A stretch of DNA of 64,000 bases from Anaerovibrio lipolyticus DSM 3074 (GCF_900141865.1 NZ_FQYW01000004.1:1-64000); one strand, 5' to 3'; shown: positions 17,272 to 28,692, numbered from the stretch's first letter. The notes: a model not told the origin generated them from the sequence alone. Numbers and translations are program-made.

Positions 17272-17296
17272 TTAAGAATAAAGGTTAACAACAAAA

Positions 17297-17322
17297 AGAG
17301 GCACTCCGTAAGGAATGCCTCT
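17297..17322 (-). terminator. Terminator of the ribosomal alpha operon
   Basis: As minus-strand RNA, 11 bases (17312-17322) pair with 17297-17307 around a 4-base loop, with one G-U pair, followed by UUUUU. It lies 20 bases after the rplQ stop. The reverse direction would contain a C-A mismatch, so the hairpin is best suited to the minus strand. Confidence 0.88.
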
Positions 17323-17342
17323 CATATATCGTTAGCTGTAAA

Positions 17343-17684
17343 TTACTTTACCAACTCAAGGATAACCATTGGAGCTGCGTCACCACGACGTGGGCCCAGC
17401 TTCAGGATACGGGTATAACCACCCTGACGATCCTTGCACTGCTCAGCGATTTCACCGAACAACTTTCTAACAACATCTTCATCAGCAAGCTGAGCAATAG
17501 CCTGACGACGAGCAGCCAAATCACCGCGCTTAGCGAGAGTGATAAGCTGTTCTGCAAGGCCGCTGATCTCCTTAGCCTTAGCCTCGGTAGTCTCAATACG
17601 CTCATGCTTGAAGAAGGAAGTCAGAATGCTCTTGAACAGTGCCTTACGAGCACTGGAGTTACGACCTAATTTTCTGTAAGCCAT
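17343..17684 (-). CDS. rplQ: 50S ribosomal protein L17
   Basis: A large-subunit protein near the tunnel exit. The 113 residues begin [17 protein letters not shown], the classic L17 opening, and end with the [14 protein letters not shown] motif. It is the final gene of the superoperon, 40 bases after rpoA, and is followed by a strong hairpin terminator. Confidence 0.97.
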   Translation of the reverse strand: MAYRKLGRNSSARKALFKSILTSFFKHERIETTEAKAKEISGLAEQLITLAKRGDLAARRQAIAQLADEDVVRKLFGEIAEQCKDRQGGYTRILKLGPRRGDAAPMVILELVK

Positions 17685-17724
17685 TTATTTCCCTCTTTCC
17701 TATATCTTAATCTCGAAATGTCAA

Positions 17725-18723
17725 TCAGTTATCTGCCAAATCATCGGCAGAACCATCATTTTCCTTAAGTGACAGGCCCAGTTCCTGGAGCTTGTTCTTG
17801 ATTTCCACCAAGGACTTGTTACCAAGATTACGAACCTTCATGATTTCAGCCTCAGTCTTGTTGATGAGGTCACGAACTGTCTTGATTTCAGCTCTCATCA
17901 GGCAATGATAAGAACGAACTGTCAGTTCAAGCTCCTCAACCTTCTTATCAAGAATTGGAGCATCAGTCATATCAGCAGTGCTTACAGCAGCAGTCTCTGG
18001 GACCTCTGCAGCAGCAGCTGGTTTGGTATCAATTATCAGATTGCTGAAGAGCTTCAGTCTTGCAATCAGGATACCTGCTGCCTTGCTGACAGCCTCCTCA
18101 GGAGTAATAGAACCATTGGTCCAAACCTCCATGGTCAGCTTGTCATAGTCGACAGTGTCACCCACACGGGTATCTTCAACTCTGTAGTTAACACGGCGTA
18201 CAGGAGAGAATATAGAATCAATAGGAATCTCACCAATAGCCTGATCAGGTTTCTTATTCTTATCACTTGGAACATAGCCAAGGCCATGCTCTACGGTCAT
18301 CTCTATATTAAGTGAACCTGTCTCGTTAACAGTTGCGATATGCAGTTCTGGGTTAAGGATCTCAATATCAGCATCGTGAATAATATCAGCTGCTGTTACT
18401 TCCTTCTCACCCTGAACCTCGATGCGGATTGTCTTAGGTTCATCGCTGTGCATCTTAAGGCAGAGCTCCTTAAGGTGAAGGATGATGTTGGAAACATCAT
18501 CGCGAACACCTGGAACTGTGGAGAACTCATGCAACACACCATCAATCTTGATGGCGGTAATTGCTGCACCTTGCAAAGAGGACAAGAGAATGCGGCGAAG
18601 GCTGTTACCAAGGGTAATGCCATAACCGCGCTCCAAAGGCTCGCAGATAAACTTACCATAGCGGCCGTCCTCACTGATTTCCTCTATCTGAATCTCAATC
18701 TTCTGCTTGTCGATTTCGATCAT
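17725..18723 (-). CDS. rpoA: DNA-directed RNA polymerase subunit alpha
   Basis: The alpha subunit, 332 residues. The N-terminal domain nucleates the polymerase ([16 protein letters not shown], then [18 protein letters not shown]). The C-terminal domain binds UP elements and activators ([19 protein letters not shown] and [16 protein letters not shown]). An Ala-rich linker near 240-255 joins them. It lies between rpsD and rplQ, as in nearly all Firmicutes. The strong promoters at 258-286 and 36701-36729 have A/T-rich upstream stretches of the kind alpha contacts. Confidence 0.97.
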   Translation of the reverse strand: MIEIDKQKIEIQIEEISEDGRYGKFICEPLERGYGITLGNSLRRILLSSLQGAAITAIKIDGVLHEFSTVPGVRDDVSNIILHLKELCLKMHSDEPKTIRIEVQGEKEVTAADIIHDADIEILNPELHIATVNETGSLNIEMTVEHGLGYVPSDKNKKPDQAIGEIPIDSIFSPVRRVNYRVEDTRVGDTVDYDKLTMEVWTNGSITPEEAVSKAAGILIARLKLFSNLIIDTKPAAAAEVPETAAVSTADMTDAPILDKKVEELELTVRSYHCLMRAEIKTVRDLINKTEAEIMKVRNLGNKSLVEIKNKLQELGLSLKENDGSADDLADN

Positions 18724-18788
18724 CTGGAATTGCCCTCCTCAATAAATCAATGCATATATGTACAAATACGACAATTAATACACAGATA

Positions 18789-19382
18789 TTATTTGGAGTA
18801 CAACTCGACGATTGCCTGGCTGTCAACAGGAATGTCGAAGTCATCTGCAGCAGGGAATCTGTTGATGGTGCCGGTGAAGTTATCGGAACCTACAGTGATC
18901 CATGCTGGAACGCTGAGAGCGCTGTTGGACTCAGCCAGCTCCTTGAAGAATGCATTGGAGCGAGCCTTTTCGGAAACTGCTACAACATCATTTACATCAA
19001 CGAGAGCGGATGGAATGTCCAGACGCTTGCCGTTCAGAGTGATATGACCATGACGAACGAGCTGACGAGCCTGCTTACGGGTGGAAGCAAGACCAAGACG
19101 GAATACTACGTTGTCGATTCTTCTTTCGAGAAGGCTGATGAGGTTATCACCAGTGATACCCTGCATCTTCTTAGCCTTGTTATAGTAAGAACGGAACTGC
19201 TTCTCCAGTACACCGTAAATGAACTTTGCCTTCTGCTTTTCCTTCAGCTGAACACCATACTCGGAAACTTTACCGCGGGTACGACGTGGCTGACGGTTGG
19301 AACTCTTATTCAGACCAATAACACCTGGCTCGATACCGAGGGAACGGCATCTCTTCAGTGCTGGTACTCTATCAATTGCCAT
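18789..19382 (-). CDS. rpsD: 30S ribosomal protein S4
   Basis: A primary 16S-binding assembly protein of 197 residues. The S4 RNA-binding domain is clear (RRIDNVVFRLGLASTRKQARQ, then VRHGHITLNGKR). The N-terminal segment lacks the four-cysteine zinc site and reads ALKRCRSLGIEPGVIG, so this is the C-minus form. In many bacteria S4 represses its own operon. It lies 17 bases after rpsK and before rpoA. Confidence 0.96.
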   Translation of the reverse strand: MAIDRVPALKRCRSLGIEPGVIGLNKSSNRQPRRTRGKVSEYGVQLKEKQKAKFIYGVLEKQFRSYYNKAKKMQGITGDNLISLLERRIDNVVFRLGLASTRKQARQLVRHGHITLNGKRLDIPSALVDVNDVVAVSEKARSNAFFKELAESNSALSVPAWITVGSDNFTGTINRFPAADDFDIPVDSQAIVELYSK

Positions 19383-19399
19383 TTAGTTTGCACCTCCCA

Positions 19400-19792
19400 T
19401 TATACTCTTCTACGCTTTGGTGGACGGCAACCATTGTGTGGAATTGGGGTAACATCCTTAATCATGCTAACCTCAAGACCAGTTGCCTGCAGGGAACGGA
19501 TTGCAGCCTCACGGCCAGCACCAGGACCCTTAACGTAAACATCAACCTGCTTCAAGCCATGCTCCATAGCAGCCTTTGCAGCAACCTCTGCTGCCATCTG
19601 AGCTGCGAATGGAGTGCTCTTTCTGGAGCCACGGAAACCAAGTCCGCCTGCGCTTGCCCAGGAAAGTGCATTACCGTTCTTGTCGGTCAAGGTAACGATA
19701 GTATTATTAAAGGTGGAGCTGATATGAGCAACACCAAATTCGATATTTTTACGGTCCTTCTTCTTAGGACGTACAGATTTCTTAACTGCCAC
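19400..19792 (-). CDS. rpsK: 30S ribosomal protein S11
   Basis: A 130-residue platform protein that lines the mRNA path with S7. The core [21 protein letters not shown] and the C-terminal [15 protein letters not shown] are diagnostic. Translation starts at a GTG. The gene sits in the alpha-operon order rpmJ-rpsM-rpsK-rpsD-rpoA-rplQ. Confidence 0.97.
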   Translation of the reverse strand: MAVKKSVRPKKKDRKNIEFGVAHISSTFNNTIVTLTDKNGNALSWASAGGLGFRGSRKSTPFAAQMAAEVAAKAAMEHGLKQVDVYVKGPGAGREAAIRSLQATGLEVSMIKDVTPIPHNGCRPPKRRRV

Positions 19793-19805
19793 TCTCTAGC
19801 CCTCC

Positions 19806-20174
19806 TTATTTCTTCTTACCAGCAACAGCCTTTTTAGGGCCTTTACGGGTACGTGCATTATTCTTTGTGTTCTGTCCGCGTACAGGAAGACCCATACGAT
19901 GACGACGACCACGATAGCAGCCGATCTCAACGAGTCGCTTTATGTTAAGGGACTGCTCACGACGAAGGTCACCCTCTACTACAACCTGCTTATCGATGAT
20001 ATCACGAAGCTTAATAACCTCATCTTCGCTCAGATCACGGGTACGAGTATCTGGGTTAACACCAGTCTCCTTTAAAATTCTCTGAGAAGTGGTAAGACCA
20101 ATACCATAGATATATGTTAATGCGATCTCAATTCTCTTATCACGTGGCAAATCTACACCGGCAATACGTGCCAT
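19806..20174 (-). CDS. rpsM: 30S ribosomal protein S13
   Basis: A head protein of the small subunit that contacts the P-site tRNA and the large subunit. The 122 residues start [20 protein letters not shown], hold a helix-two-turn-helix core, and end in a basic tail with [15 protein letters not shown] that reaches the tRNAs. It follows rpmJ by 22 bases with an AAGGAGGTGC binding site. Confidence 0.97.
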   Translation of the reverse strand: MARIAGVDLPRDKRIEIALTYIYGIGLTTSQRILKETGVNPDTRTRDLSEDEVIKLRDIIDKQVVVEGDLRREQSLNIKRLVEIGCYRGRRHRMGLPVRGQNTKNNARTRKGPKKAVAGKKK

Positions 20175-20196
20175 ACATCAAGCACCTCCTTCTTAA

Positions 20197-20310
20197 TTAT
20201 CCTTGTCTCTGTTTATGTTTTGGGTTCTCGCAAATAACCATTACACGACCCTTACGCTTAATAACCTTGCATTTTTCACAAATTGGTTTAACCGATGGTT
20301 TAACTTTCAT
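20197..20310 (-). CDS. rpmJ: 50S ribosomal protein L36 (zinc-binding form)
   Basis: A 37-residue protein. It reads [20 protein letters not shown] at its start and ends NPKHKQRQG. The zinc ligands C11, C14, C27 and H32 are all present, so this is the zinc-dependent (C-plus) form. The ATG at 20310 follows infA by 43 bases with an AAAGGGG site upstream. It is the first gene of the classical alpha operon. Confidence 0.97.
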   Translation of the reverse strand: MKVKPSVKPICEKCKVIKRKGRVMVICENPKHKQRQG

Positions 20311-20353
20311 TGCGTTATGCCCCTTTCATGTACTATCCTTGATTACTCAAAGA

Positions 20354-20572
20354 TTATTTAAAACGATAGGTGATACGGCCACGAGTTAAATCATAAGGTG
20401 TCAGCTCAATAGTGACCTTATCCCCTGGCAGAATGCGTATAAAATTCATTCGAATCTTACCGGAAACATGCGCCAAGACAACATGACCGTTCTCCAACTC
20501 CACCTGGAACATTGCATTTGGCAGTGCTTCCAGGACTTTACCTTCAACTTCAATTACATCTTGTTTAGACAT
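20354..20572 (-). CDS. infA: Translation initiation factor IF-1
   Basis: A 72-residue S1/OB-fold protein that sits in the A site during initiation. It reads [20 protein letters not shown] at the start and ends [12 protein letters not shown], typical of Firmicutes IF-1. In most relatives a methionine aminopeptidase gene lies between adk and infA; here a 138-base gap with hairpins takes its place. Confidence 0.97.
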   Translation of the reverse strand: MSKQDVIEVEGKVLEALPNAMFQVELENGHVVLAHVSGKIRMNFIRILPGDKVTIELTPYDLTRGRITYRFK

Positions 20573-20710
20573 AAGTGGTATTGCTCCTTAGTGTCATAAC
20601 CTAGGAAAGGTGGCCGCAGGAGCGGCCCCATCTTCCGGCATCACAGCTTTCGCTGCACGATTCTTCTATAATAATTCGGTAGTACCAGGCAAAACTGCCT
20701 GCCATAACTC
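20573..20710 (-). promoter_or_regulatory. adk-infA intergenic region: two hairpins and a weak promoter candidate
   Basis: No gene is present. CAGGCA/TGCCTG (20686-20701) forms a hairpin just after the adk stop, and GGCCGC/GCGGCC (20612-20627) forms a second before infA. Neither is followed by a T-run. TTGCCT (20687-20692), 16 bases, and TATAGA (20665-20670) may be an internal promoter for infA and the alpha operon. Confidence 0.35.
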
Positions 20711-21355
<645 letters not shown>

Positions 21356-21368
21356 TTAATTAATCCTC

Positions 21369-22625
21369 CTAATCCATAAAACCTTGGTAATGACGCATAA
21401 CAACCATGGACTCAATCTGCTTCATGGTATCAAGGCCAACGCCTACAACAATCAGCAGTGCAGTTCCACCAAAGTTTACACCCTCAAGATGAGTTGCGGA
21501 TGCAATAAATGTTGGAAGAACGGCTACCAGTGCAAGGAATAACGCGCCAGCAAGCGTAATTCGAGTCATGACATAATCTAAATATTCTGCCGTTGGCTCT
21601 CCCGGACGAATGCCCGGGATAAAACCACCGTATTTTTTCAGATTCTCTGCCATATCCGATATCTTTACAGTAACCGCGGTGTAAAAATACGTGAAGAAGA
21701 TAATCAACAGTGCATAAACTGTTGTTTGTAGCGGTGTACCCCACGCAAAATACCCGGCAATAGTTTTTACCCAGGGGATATCAATAAACTGGGCAATAGT
21801 TACTGGAAACATCAGCACGGATGACGCAAAGATTATTGGAATAACTCCCGCGGTGTTAACCTTAAGCGGGATGTGACTGGACTGTCCGCCATAAGATTTA
21901 TGACCAACAACCCTCTTTGCATATGATACTGGAACCCGGCGATAAGCTGTGTGAATTGCAACAACAAACACAATCATCGCTACAGCAATCACTGCAAAGA
22001 AGAAAACATTAATATAACTAATGGTTCCTGTCTGTAGGTAATTATAAATCTTTCCAATGTTGTTTGGCAACGCAGCAACGATACCGGCGAAAATGATCAG
22101 TGAGATACCATTACCTACGCCGTTAGCAGTTATCTGCTCACCAAGCCACATGAGGAAAACTGTTCCTGCTGTCAGTGTAATCGCAATAATGAGGATTGAC
22201 ACTGGGCCAGGATTTAGGATAGCCTGCTTCAAACCAATGGACATACCCATGGCCTGTAAGAAGGCGAGTAATACTGTGAAATATCTTGTAACCTTAGTGG
22301 TTTTCTTATAGCCTTCCTGACCTTCCTTTGACCACTGCTCCAATGTAGGTACAACCACATTTAAGAGCTGGATGATAATGGAAGCATTAATATAAGGCGT
22401 AATACTCATAGCAAATACTGAAAACTTACTAAGAGCACCACCAGAAAACATATCCAGTAAACCGAAAAGACTGCCATTGTTGAACAGTGATTCAATAGCT
22501 GAAGGATCAACACCTGGAACAGGAATATGAGTACCCATTCTGAAGATGGCGAACATTATCAGCGTAAAAGTGATCTTTGCTCGAAGCTCCGGAATCTTGA
22601 CGATATTAGAGAGAGCTGATAACAA
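21369..22625 (-). CDS. secY: Preprotein translocase subunit SecY
   Basis: The channel subunit of the Sec translocon, 418 residues with ten membrane helices. GTHIPVPGVDPSAI near residue 32 and the plug and pore region that follows are typical, as is the cytoplasmic loop with GGQSSHIPLKVN. Translation begins at a TTG with GAGGTGAT upstream, one base after the rplO stop, so the two are coupled. It inserts membrane proteins such as the flagellar export gate parts encoded further right. Confidence 0.96.
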   Translation of the reverse strand: MLSALSNIVKIPELRAKITFTLIMFAIFRMGTHIPVPGVDPSAIESLFNNGSLFGLLDMFSGGALSKFSVFAMSITPYINASIIIQLLNVVVPTLEQWSKEGQEGYKKTTKVTRYFTVLLAFLQAMGMSIGLKQAILNPGPVSILIIAITLTAGTVFLMWLGEQITANGVGNGISLIIFAGIVAALPNNIGKIYNYLQTGTISYINVFFFAVIAVAMIVFVVAIHTAYRRVPVSYAKRVVGHKSYGGQSSHIPLKVNTAGVIPIIFASSVLMFPVTIAQFIDIPWVKTIAGYFAWGTPLQTTVYALLIIFFTYFYTAVTVKISDMAENLKKYGGFIPGIRPGEPTAEYLDYVMTRITLAGALFLALVAVLPTFIASATHLEGVNFGGTALLIVVGVGLDTMKQIESMVVMRHYQGFMD

Positions 22626-22626
22626 A

Positions 22627-23067
22627 TCAGATCACCTCAACTTTTCCACCTGCTGCAGTAATCTTTTCTTCTGCGGACTTGGTGAAGCCGTTGGCTACAA
22701 CAGTCAGCTTCTTGGTGAGCTCACCATTGCCGAGAATGCGAACACCGTCGCGTACGTTCTTAAGGACACCAGCCTCAATCAATGCAACAGCATCAACAGT
22801 AGCACCATCCTCAAAACGGTTCAGAGTCTCAACATTAACCTCTGCATAAACATTAGCAAAGATATTCTTGAAACCACGCTTTGGTAATCTACGATATAAA
22901 GGCATCTGACCACCCTCAAAGCCAGTACGAACGCCGCCGCCGGAACGGGACTTCTGACCCTTCTGGCCTCTGCCGGAAGTCTTACCATTGCCGCTGCCCA
23001 GACCACGACCAACGCGGAAAGCGTTCTTGCGGGAACCAGGAGCTGGAGATAATTCATTTAACTTCAT
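22627..23067 (-). CDS. rplO: 50S ribosomal protein L15
   Basis: A 146-residue late-assembly protein of the large subunit. The Gly/Arg-rich N-terminal arm ([30 protein letters not shown]) and the domain with LPKRGFKN are diagnostic. It follows rpmD and precedes secY, as in other spc operons. Confidence 0.97.
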   Translation of the reverse strand: MKLNELSPAPGSRKNAFRVGRGLGSGNGKTSGRGQKGQKSRSGGGVRTGFEGGQMPLYRRLPKRGFKNIFANVYAEVNVETLNRFEDGATVDAVALIEAGVLKNVRDGVRILGNGELTKKLTVVANGFTKSAEEKITAAGGKVEVI

Positions 23068-23091
23068 CTTTTAAGTGCACCTCCTTGAATC

Positions 23092-23274
23092 TCAAGCCTG
23101 CTCTTCAACAGTTACGAGATGCTCTACCTTGTGGATCTGGCCACGGAGAGACTCGCTGTCTGGAAGCTCAACTGAGGAATTTAACTTCTTAAGTCCTAAT
23201 GCTTTAATAGTAGCACGCTGAGTAGCTGGTCTACCGATCAGACTTCTGGTAAGAGTAATTTTTAAATTTGCCAT
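23092..23274 (-). CDS. rpmD: 50S ribosomal protein L30
   Basis: A 60-residue protein. [20 protein letters not shown] and [12 protein letters not shown] are the family core. It lies 13 bases after rpsE. Confidence 0.96.
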   Translation of the reverse strand: MANLKITLTRSLIGRPATQRATIKALGLKKLNSSVELPDSESLRGQIHKVEHLVTVEEQA

Positions 23275-23287
23275 TTCAAAACCCTCC

Positions 23288-23788
23288 TTAACCTAAAAGT
23301 TCCTGTACGGTCTTACCGCGAAGCTCAGCTACCTTCTCAGCCTGCTTCAGCTGCTCAAGACCCTTCAAGGTTGCACGAACCATGTTATTAGGATTGGAAG
23401 AACCAAGGGACTTGGTCAAAATATCCTTAATACCAGCAAGCTCGAGAACTGCACGAGCTGGGCCACCAGCGATAACACCAGTACCTTTTGCAGCTGGCTT
23501 CATCAGTACACGGCCTGCACCGAAAATACCAAGCATCTCATGTGGGATAGTAGTACCCTTCAGAGAAACATCAATAAGGTTCTTTTTAGCGTCTTCAACG
23601 CCCTTGCGAATTGCCTCTGGAACCTCTGCAGCCTTACCTAAGCCTGCACCAACCTGACCCTTCTCATTACCAACAACAACAAGTGCGCTGAAGGAGAAGC
23701 GACGGCCGCCCTTTACAACCTTGGCAACTCTATTAATATATACAACTTTTTCCTGGAACTCAGGAGTCTCGTTGTCCATTCTAGCCAT
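23288..23788 (-). CDS. rpsE: 30S ribosomal protein S5
   Basis: A 166-residue protein at the mRNA entry and decoding-fidelity site. The double-stranded-RNA-binding N-terminal domain ([36 protein letters not shown]) and C-terminal domain ([29 protein letters not shown]) are complete. The loop around KGGRRF, where spectinomycin-resistance changes occur, is ordinary. Confidence 0.97.
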   Translation of the reverse strand: MARMDNETPEFQEKVVYINRVAKVVKGGRRFSFSALVVVGNEKGQVGAGLGKAAEVPEAIRKGVEDAKKNLIDVSLKGTTIPHEMLGIFGAGRVLMKPAAKGTGVIAGGPARAVLELAGIKDILTKSLGSSNPNNMVRATLKGLEQLKQAEKVAELRGKTVQELLG

Positions 23789-23810
23789 CTATGTACCTCC
23801 TTTACAAATA

Positions 23811-24170
23811 TTAGAATTTCAAGCCGGCTTCACGAGCGGCTTCAGCAAGTGCTGCAACACGGCCATGATATACATAACCACCACGGTCGAAAACTACCTC
23901 GGTAATACCCTTTTCCAAAGCACGCTTAGCCACTGCCTCGCCTACTGCCTTGGCAGCCTCAATATTACCACCGTAGTTCTTGAAATCCTTATCCTTTGTG
24001 CTGGCAGATACGAGAGTAACACCGTTAACATCGTCGATAACCTGAGCATAAATATTGCTCAAGCTGCGGAATACGTTAAGACGTGGTCTCTCAGCAGTGC
24101 CGGAAATATGATTGCGTACACGCAGGTGACGCTTCTGACGAGCTTTATTTTTATCTTCCTTAACAAACAC
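23811..24170 (-). CDS. rplR: 50S ribosomal protein L18
   Basis: A 5S-rRNA-binding protein of 119 residues. [20 protein letters not shown] and [19 protein letters not shown] are typical. The start is a GTG at 24170 with GGAGT nine bases before it. Confidence 0.96.
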   Translation of the reverse strand: MFVKEDKNKARQKRHLRVRNHISGTAERPRLNVFRSLSNIYAQVIDDVNGVTLVSASTKDKDFKNYGGNIEAAKAVGEAVAKRALEKGITEVVFDRGGYVYHGRVAALAEAAREAGLKF

Positions 24171-24193
24171 TGTCGGTTACTCCTTTCTGGTTA

Positions 24194-24745
24194 TTATTTC
24201 TTACCCTTGGCGCCAGCCTTACCTACCTTACGGCGGATGTGCTCGCCTTCGTACTTAATACCCTTGCCCTTATATGGCTCTGGTCTTCTGTAGTCGCGAA
24301 CCTTGGCAGCGATAGCGCCAACAACTTCCTTATCAATACCGTTTACAACGATCTTGGTAGGATTTGGTACCTCGAAAACGATACCAGTAGGTGGCTCAAC
24401 AATAACTGGGTGAGAGAAACCAAGAGACAGGTTCAGGTTCTTGCCCTGGAGCTGTGCTCTGTAACCAACACCATTGATCTCAAGAGTCTTTGCGTAACCC
24501 TCAGTTACACCAACAACCATGTTGTTGATCAGGGTACGGGTAAGACCATGGAGAGATCTGTGATCTTTATTATCTGAAGGACGCTCTACAGTGAGTACAC
24601 CGTCCTCTAATTTAATCTTCATATCCTGGCTGAAAGAGCGAACTAACTCACCCTTTGGGCCCTTTACGGTAACCTTATTTCCATCCTCAACCTTAACGTT
24701 TACGCCAGCTGGGATAGTAATAGGTGCTCTACCAATTCTAGACAT
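24194..24745 (-). CDS. rplF: 50S ribosomal protein L6
   Basis: A 183-residue protein near the factor-binding site. It starts [17 protein letters not shown] and has the C-terminal [19 protein letters not shown] signature. It lies 26 bases after rpsH with a GGAGGTG site. Confidence 0.97.
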   Translation of the reverse strand: MSRIGRAPITIPAGVNVKVEDGNKVTVKGPKGELVRSFSQDMKIKLEDGVLTVERPSDNKDHRSLHGLTRTLINNMVVGVTEGYAKTLEINGVGYRAQLQGKNLNLSLGFSHPVIVEPPTGIVFEVPNPTKIVVNGIDKEVVGAIAAKVRDYRRPEPYKGKGIKYEGEHIRRKVGKAGAKGKK

Positions 24746-24771
24746 CTGTACACCTCCTGACTTCTAAATAA

Positions 24772-25170
24772 TTACCAAACGTAAGCTACAACCTCGCCGC
24801 CGAGACCAGCCTTGCGAGCATTCTTATCGCTCATGATTCCCTTGGAAGTGGAAATGATGGCGATACCCAAACCGCCGAGAACTCTAGGGAGCTCAGCAGC
24901 CTTTGCATACTGGCGCAGGCCTGGCTTGGAAATACGCTTAATACCAGTAATTACCTTCTCACGGTTAGGACCGTACTTCAGGGATACAATGATAATACCC
25001 TGCTTACCATCCTCAGTGAAAGTGAAGTCATTGATGAAGCCCTCTTCCTTAAGAACGCCAGCGATGGCCTTCTTAATGTTGGAACCAGGAATCTCAACCT
25101 TTTCATGATAAACGGAGTTTGCATTACGCAAACGAGTCAACATATCTGCAATAGGATCAGTCATTACCAT
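24772..25170 (-). CDS. rpsH: 30S ribosomal protein S8
   Basis: A central-domain assembly protein of 132 residues that in some bacteria also represses the spc operon. [15 protein letters not shown] and [20 protein letters not shown] are diagnostic. Two ATG codons (25170 and 25164) are possible; the first lies 12 bases after GGAGG and is chosen. Confidence 0.97.
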   Translation of the reverse strand: MVMTDPIADMLTRLRNANSVYHEKVEIPGSNIKKAIAGVLKEEGFINDFTFTEDGKQGIIIVSLKYGPNREKVITGIKRISKPGLRQYAKAAELPRVLGGLGIAIISTSKGIMSDKNARKAGLGGEVVAYVW

Positions 25171-25206
25171 TTAAACCGATATCCTCCTTTCATTTTCGCC
25201 TTTAAG

Positions 25207-25392
25207 TTACCAGCTAGCCTTGGTTACGCCAGGAATGGCACCCTTGTAGCTCTGCTCTCTGAAACAAATACGGCACATATCGAACTTTCTGATATAACCG
25301 TGCGGACGACCGCAAATCTTACATCTGTTGTACTTGCGAACAGGGAACTTTGGTTCCTTGCTCCACTTTTCAATCATTGCCTTCTTGGCCAC
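25207..25392 (-). CDS. rpsZ: 30S ribosomal protein S14, type Z (zinc)
   Basis: The short 61-residue S14 with two CxxC pairs (CKIC and CRIC) that bind zinc, in contrast to the longer zinc-free RpsN. GTG start with AGGAGGT upstream. Its place between rplE and rpsH is standard. Confidence 0.96.
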   Translation of the reverse strand: MAKKAMIEKWSKEPKFPVRKYNRCKICGRPHGYIRKFDMCRICFREQSYKGAIPGVTKASW

Positions 25393-25409
25393 AGTCAGTA
25401 CCTCCTTCT

Positions 25410-25949
25410 TTACGCTTTAAAAGGCATACCCATGAGCTTTAAGAGCTCGCGAGCTTCCTCATCAGTCTTGGCAGTTGTTACAACTACGATATTCATACCG
25501 CGGAGCTTGTCAATCTTGTCATACTCAATTTCAGGGAAAATGAGCTGCTCCTTCAGGCCGATTGCGTAGTTACCGCGACCGTCGAAAGAATTGGAACCGA
25601 TACCACGGAAGTCACGAACGCGTGGAAGTGCAACATTCATGAACTTGTCGAGGAACTGATACATGCGAACGCCGCGAAGAGTAACCTTTGCACCGATTGG
25701 CATGCCCTGACGGAGCTTCCAAGCTGCCAGAGATTTCTTTGCTCTGGTGAGAATAGGCTTCTGGCCTGCGATAATAGTCAAATCATTTACAGCGGAGTCA
25801 AGAGCCTTAGGATTACCTACAGCCTCGCCAACACCCATGTTAATGATAATCTTAGAGATTTTTGGGAGCTCCATAACATTCTTGTAGCCGAACTTTTCGG
25901 TCAGAGCAGGAACTACCTCTTTAATGTACTTTTCCTGTAATCTATCCAC
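25410..25949 (-). CDS. rplE: 50S ribosomal protein L5
   Basis: A 5S-rRNA and P-site-tRNA contacting protein of 179 residues. [19 protein letters not shown] and the C-terminal [19 protein letters not shown] are typical. GTG start with AGGAGGACC upstream. Confidence 0.97.
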   Translation of the reverse strand: MDRLQEKYIKEVVPALTEKFGYKNVMELPKISKIIINMGVGEAVGNPKALDSAVNDLTIIAGQKPILTRAKKSLAAWKLRQGMPIGAKVTLRGVRMYQFLDKFMNVALPRVRDFRGIGSNSFDGRGNYAIGLKEQLIFPEIEYDKIDKLRGMNIVVVTTAKTDEEARELLKLMGMPFKA

Positions 25950-25970
25950 TAGATGGTCCTCCTTTCCTTA

Positions 25971-26303
25971 TTATTTGGTCTGGTCTATAACTTCGCCGCA
26001 CTTCTTGCAGGCGCGTACAGACTTACCATTTACATCCTTGTGAGCAATACGGGTAGCCTTGCCACAAGCTGGGCATACGAGCATAACCTTTGCCGCAAAC
26101 ATAGGAGCCTCTTTAACAAGGATGCCACCCTGTGGGGCACTCTGATTTGGCTTAGTGTGACGCTTAACCTTGTTTACGCCCTCAACTACAACCTTATTCT
26201 TCTTAGGCAGAGCCTGAATAACCTTGCCCTGCTTGCCTTTATCTTTGCCAGACAATACCAGTACGGTATCGCCCTTCTTTACATGCAGTTTTGTAATGGA
26301 CAA
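25971..26303 (-). CDS. rplX: 50S ribosomal protein L24
   Basis: An assembly-initiating protein of 110 residues. The KOW motif ([20 protein letters not shown]) is N-terminal. The C-terminal part has CPAC and CKKC pairs, a zinc-ribbon-like form. TTG start after AGGAGGTGC. Confidence 0.96.
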   Translation of the reverse strand: MSITKLHVKKGDTVLVLSGKDKGKQGKVIQALPKKNKVVVEGVNKVKRHTKPNQSAPQGGILVKEAPMFAAKVMLVCPACGKATRIAHKDVNGKSVRACKKCGEVIDQTK

Positions 26304-26321
26304 AATAGCACCTCCTGACTA

Positions 26322-26690
26322 TCAAAGAACTTCTGGAGCCAGGGAGACGATCTTCATGAAATCTTTATCACGAAGCTCTCTTGCAACTGGTCCAAAAATA
26401 CGGGTTCCTCTAGGAGTCTTATCCTCCTTGATAATTACGGCAGCGTTTTCGTCGAAACGAATGTAAGAACCATCGTTACGACGCTGGCCCTTCTTGGAAC
26501 GTACTACAACGGCCTTAACAACGTCGCCCTTCTTTACCATACCGCCAGGGGATGCAGATTTTACTGCAGCCACAATAATATCACCAATGTTAGCATACTT
26601 GCGATAAGAACCGCCAAGAACACGGATGCACATAATTTCCTTAGCACCGGTGTTGTCGCCAACATTGAGTAAAGTCTGTTGCTGAATCAT
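26322..26690 (-). CDS. rplN: 50S ribosomal protein L14
   Basis: A 122-residue protein at the subunit interface. [20 protein letters not shown] and [20 protein letters not shown] are invariant blocks. It follows rpsQ by 39 bases. Confidence 0.97.
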   Translation of the reverse strand: MIQQQTLLNVGDNTGAKEIMCIRVLGGSYRKYANIGDIIVAAVKSASPGGMVKKGDVVKAVVVRSKKGQRRNDGSYIRFDENAAVIIKEDKTPRGTRIFGPVARELRDKDFMKIVSLAPEVL

Positions 26691-26729
26691 CAGTTAACCT
26701 CCTCAACCAGAATTTCCATCATCAGGAAA

Positions 26730-26987
26730 TTATTTAGCTTTCTCAACGATCTCTACAAGTCTCCAACGCTTATCCTTGGAAAGTGGACGAGTTTCCATAA
26801 TGGAAACAGTGTCACCAATGTGAGCCTCGTTATTTTCATCATGGGCCTTGAACTTAACAGTCTTCTTAACGGCCTTCTTATATAATGCATGCTGCTCGAT
26901 GTCAAGAACTGCTACTACAATAGTCTTGTCCATCTTGTCGCTTACAACTTTACCAATTTTAGTCTTGCGTTCATTTCTTTCGCTCAT
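26730..26987 (-). CDS. rpsQ: 30S ribosomal protein S17
   Basis: An 85-residue OB-fold protein. [16 protein letters not shown] and [18 protein letters not shown] are diagnostic. The frame is open to 27011, but GGAGG is 7 bases before the ATG at 26987, which gives the normal opening [10 protein letters not shown], so that start is used. Confidence 0.97.
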   Translation of the reverse strand: MSERNERKTKIGKVVSDKMDKTIVVAVLDIEQHALYKKAVKKTVKFKAHDENNEAHIGDTVSIMETRPLSKDKRWRLVEIVEKAK

Positions 26988-27025
26988 TAGGGAGCCTCCT
27001 TTCATATGCATATCAATTCGTTCAA

Positions 27026-27217
27026 TTAAGCATTAGCCTTTTCAGTCTGTACAGTCTTAATACGGGCAATAGTCTTCTTTACTTCCTTGATACGCATTGG
27101 GTTCTCCAACTGGCCAGTAGCGAGCTGGAAACGGAGGTTAAATAACTCCTCTTTGAGAGAAGCAAGTTTCTGGTTAAGTTCCTCAGCGCTCAAATCACGA
27201 ATTTCATTAACCTTCAT
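27026..27217 (-). CDS. rpmC: 50S ribosomal protein L29
   Basis: A 63-residue helical hairpin near the exit tunnel. It reads [20 protein letters not shown] and ends in [12 protein letters not shown]. The start overlaps the rplP stop by 11 bases. Confidence 0.96.
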   Translation of the reverse strand: MKVNEIRDLSAEELNQKLASLKEELFNLRFQLATGQLENPMRIKEVKKTIARIKTVQTEKANA

Positions 27218-27650
27218 TTACTTCACCGCCCTCTGCTTCTAAATCTTCACGAACTACGAACTTTGTCTTGATAGGAAGCTTGTGGCCTGCAAGACGCATA
27301 GCCTCAGCAGCTACCTCACGAGAAACGCCGTCCATTTCGAACATTACGCGGCCTGGCTTAACTACTGCTACCCAGTACTCTGGTGAACCCTTACCGGAAC
27401 CCATACGAGTCTCAGCAGGCTTTGCAGTTACAGGCTTGTCAGGGAAAATCTTGATCCAAACCTTACCGCCACGCTTAATGTAACGAGTCATAGCAATACG
27501 GGCTGCCTCAATCTGTCTGTTAGTGATCCATGCTGGCTCGAGAGCTACAAGACCATACTCACCATGAGAAACCTTGTTACCACGCTGAGCCTTACCCTTC
27601 ATGCGACCACGGAACTGTTTACGATATTTTACTCTCTTTGGTAATAACAT
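27207..27650 (-). CDS. rplP: 50S ribosomal protein L16
   Basis: A 147-residue protein at the A site that helps to seat aminoacyl-tRNA. [18 protein letters not shown] and [20 protein letters not shown] are invariant. Its ATG overlaps the rpsC stop as TAATG. Confidence 0.97.
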   Translation of the reverse strand: MLLPKRVKYRKQFRGRMKGKAQRGNKVSHGEYGLVALEPAWITNRQIEAARIAMTRYIKRGGKVWIKIFPDKPVTAKPAETRMGSGKGSPEYWVAVVKPGRVMFEMDGVSREVAAEAMRLAGHKLPIKTKFVVREDLEAEGGEVNEG

Positions 27651-28318
27651 TAAGCTTCGCTCCCTTCAACAGCAGCAACAGGCTGCTTTTTCTCAGGAAG
27701 AACCTCACCCTTGAAGATCCAAACCTTGATACCGATACGGCCATAAGTGGTAGCTGCCTCTGCAGTACCATAGTCGATGTCAGCTCTCAGAGTATGAAGA
27801 GGAATGGAACCCTCACGATAGGATTCGCTACGTGCGATTTCAGCGCCGCCGAGACGACCGGAGCACATAATCTTAATACCCTTTGCACCAAGACGCATAG
27901 TACGGCCTACAGCCTGCTTCATAGCACGACGGAAAGCAATACGACGCTCCAGGGAGCCTGCAATGTTCTCAGCTACCAGAGTTGCATCCATATCTGGATT
28001 CTTAATCTCCTCAATGCTGATGTCTACATTGCTGTTAGTGAACTTCTTGAGACCAGCCTTGATCTGCTCAATGCCGGAACCACCGCGGCCGATTACCATA
28101 CCAGGCTTTGCAGTGTGGATAGTCAGCTTCAGACGGTTCTTAGAACGCTCAGTCTCAATCTTGGAAACGCCGGAGCTCTGAAGAAGGTTCTTCAGGTGAC
28201 GGCGAATTTTAATATCTTCATGCAGATTAGCTGCATAATCTTTGCCAGCATACCACTTAGCATCCCAAGTCTTTACGATGCCAAGTCTTATACCATGTGG
28301 ATTTACTTTCTGACCCAA
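27650..28318 (-). CDS. rpsC: 30S ribosomal protein S3
   Basis: A head protein at the mRNA entry channel, 222 residues. [13 protein letters not shown], the KH domain with [13 protein letters not shown], and the C-terminal [13 protein letters not shown] are complete. TTG start with AGGAGG upstream. Confidence 0.97.
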   Translation of the reverse strand: MGQKVNPHGIRLGIVKTWDAKWYAGKDYAANLHEDIKIRRHLKNLLQSSGVSKIETERSKNRLKLTIHTAKPGMVIGRGGSGIEQIKAGLKKFTNSNVDISIEEIKNPDMDATLVAENIAGSLERRIAFRRAMKQAVGRTMRLGAKGIKIMCSGRLGGAEIARSESYREGSIPLHTLRADIDYGTAEAATTYGRIGIKVWIFKGEVLPEKKQPVAAVEGSEA

Positions 28319-28336
28319 GTTTATAACCTCCTTTTA

Positions 28337-28669
28337 TTACTTTTCGTCTACTGCTACGGTGATGTGGGAAGAACGCTTCAAAATCTTGAAGGCCTGGCCA
28401 CGGGAACGTGGATGAATACGCTTCATAGTTGGTCCCTGATCAACGAAACAAGAAGAAACATAGAGGTTATCAACATTCATATCAAAGTTGTTCTCAGCGT
28501 TTGCTACTGCAGACTTGAGAACCTTTTCTATAGCTTCAGCACCAACTTTTGGTGTGAACTTTAAAATCGCAAATGCCTCAGCAACGCTCTTGCCACGGAT
28601 AAGATCCATAACTACGCGTACCTTGCGAGGTGCAATGCGAACATATTTAGCAACTGCTTTTGCTTCCAC
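28337..28669 (-). CDS. rplV: 50S ribosomal protein L22
   Basis: A 110-residue protein whose hairpin lines the exit tunnel. [20 protein letters not shown] and [20 protein letters not shown] are typical. The tunnel hairpin shows no insertion or deletion of the macrolide-resistance type. GTG start. Confidence 0.96.
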   Translation of the reverse strand: MEAKAVAKYVRIAPRKVRVVMDLIRGKSVAEAFAILKFTPKVGAEAIEKVLKSAVANAENNFDMNVDNLYVSSCFVDQGPTMKRIHPRSRGQAFKILKRSSHITVAVDEK

Positions 28670-28692
28670 AGAGGAATCCTCCTTTCAATATC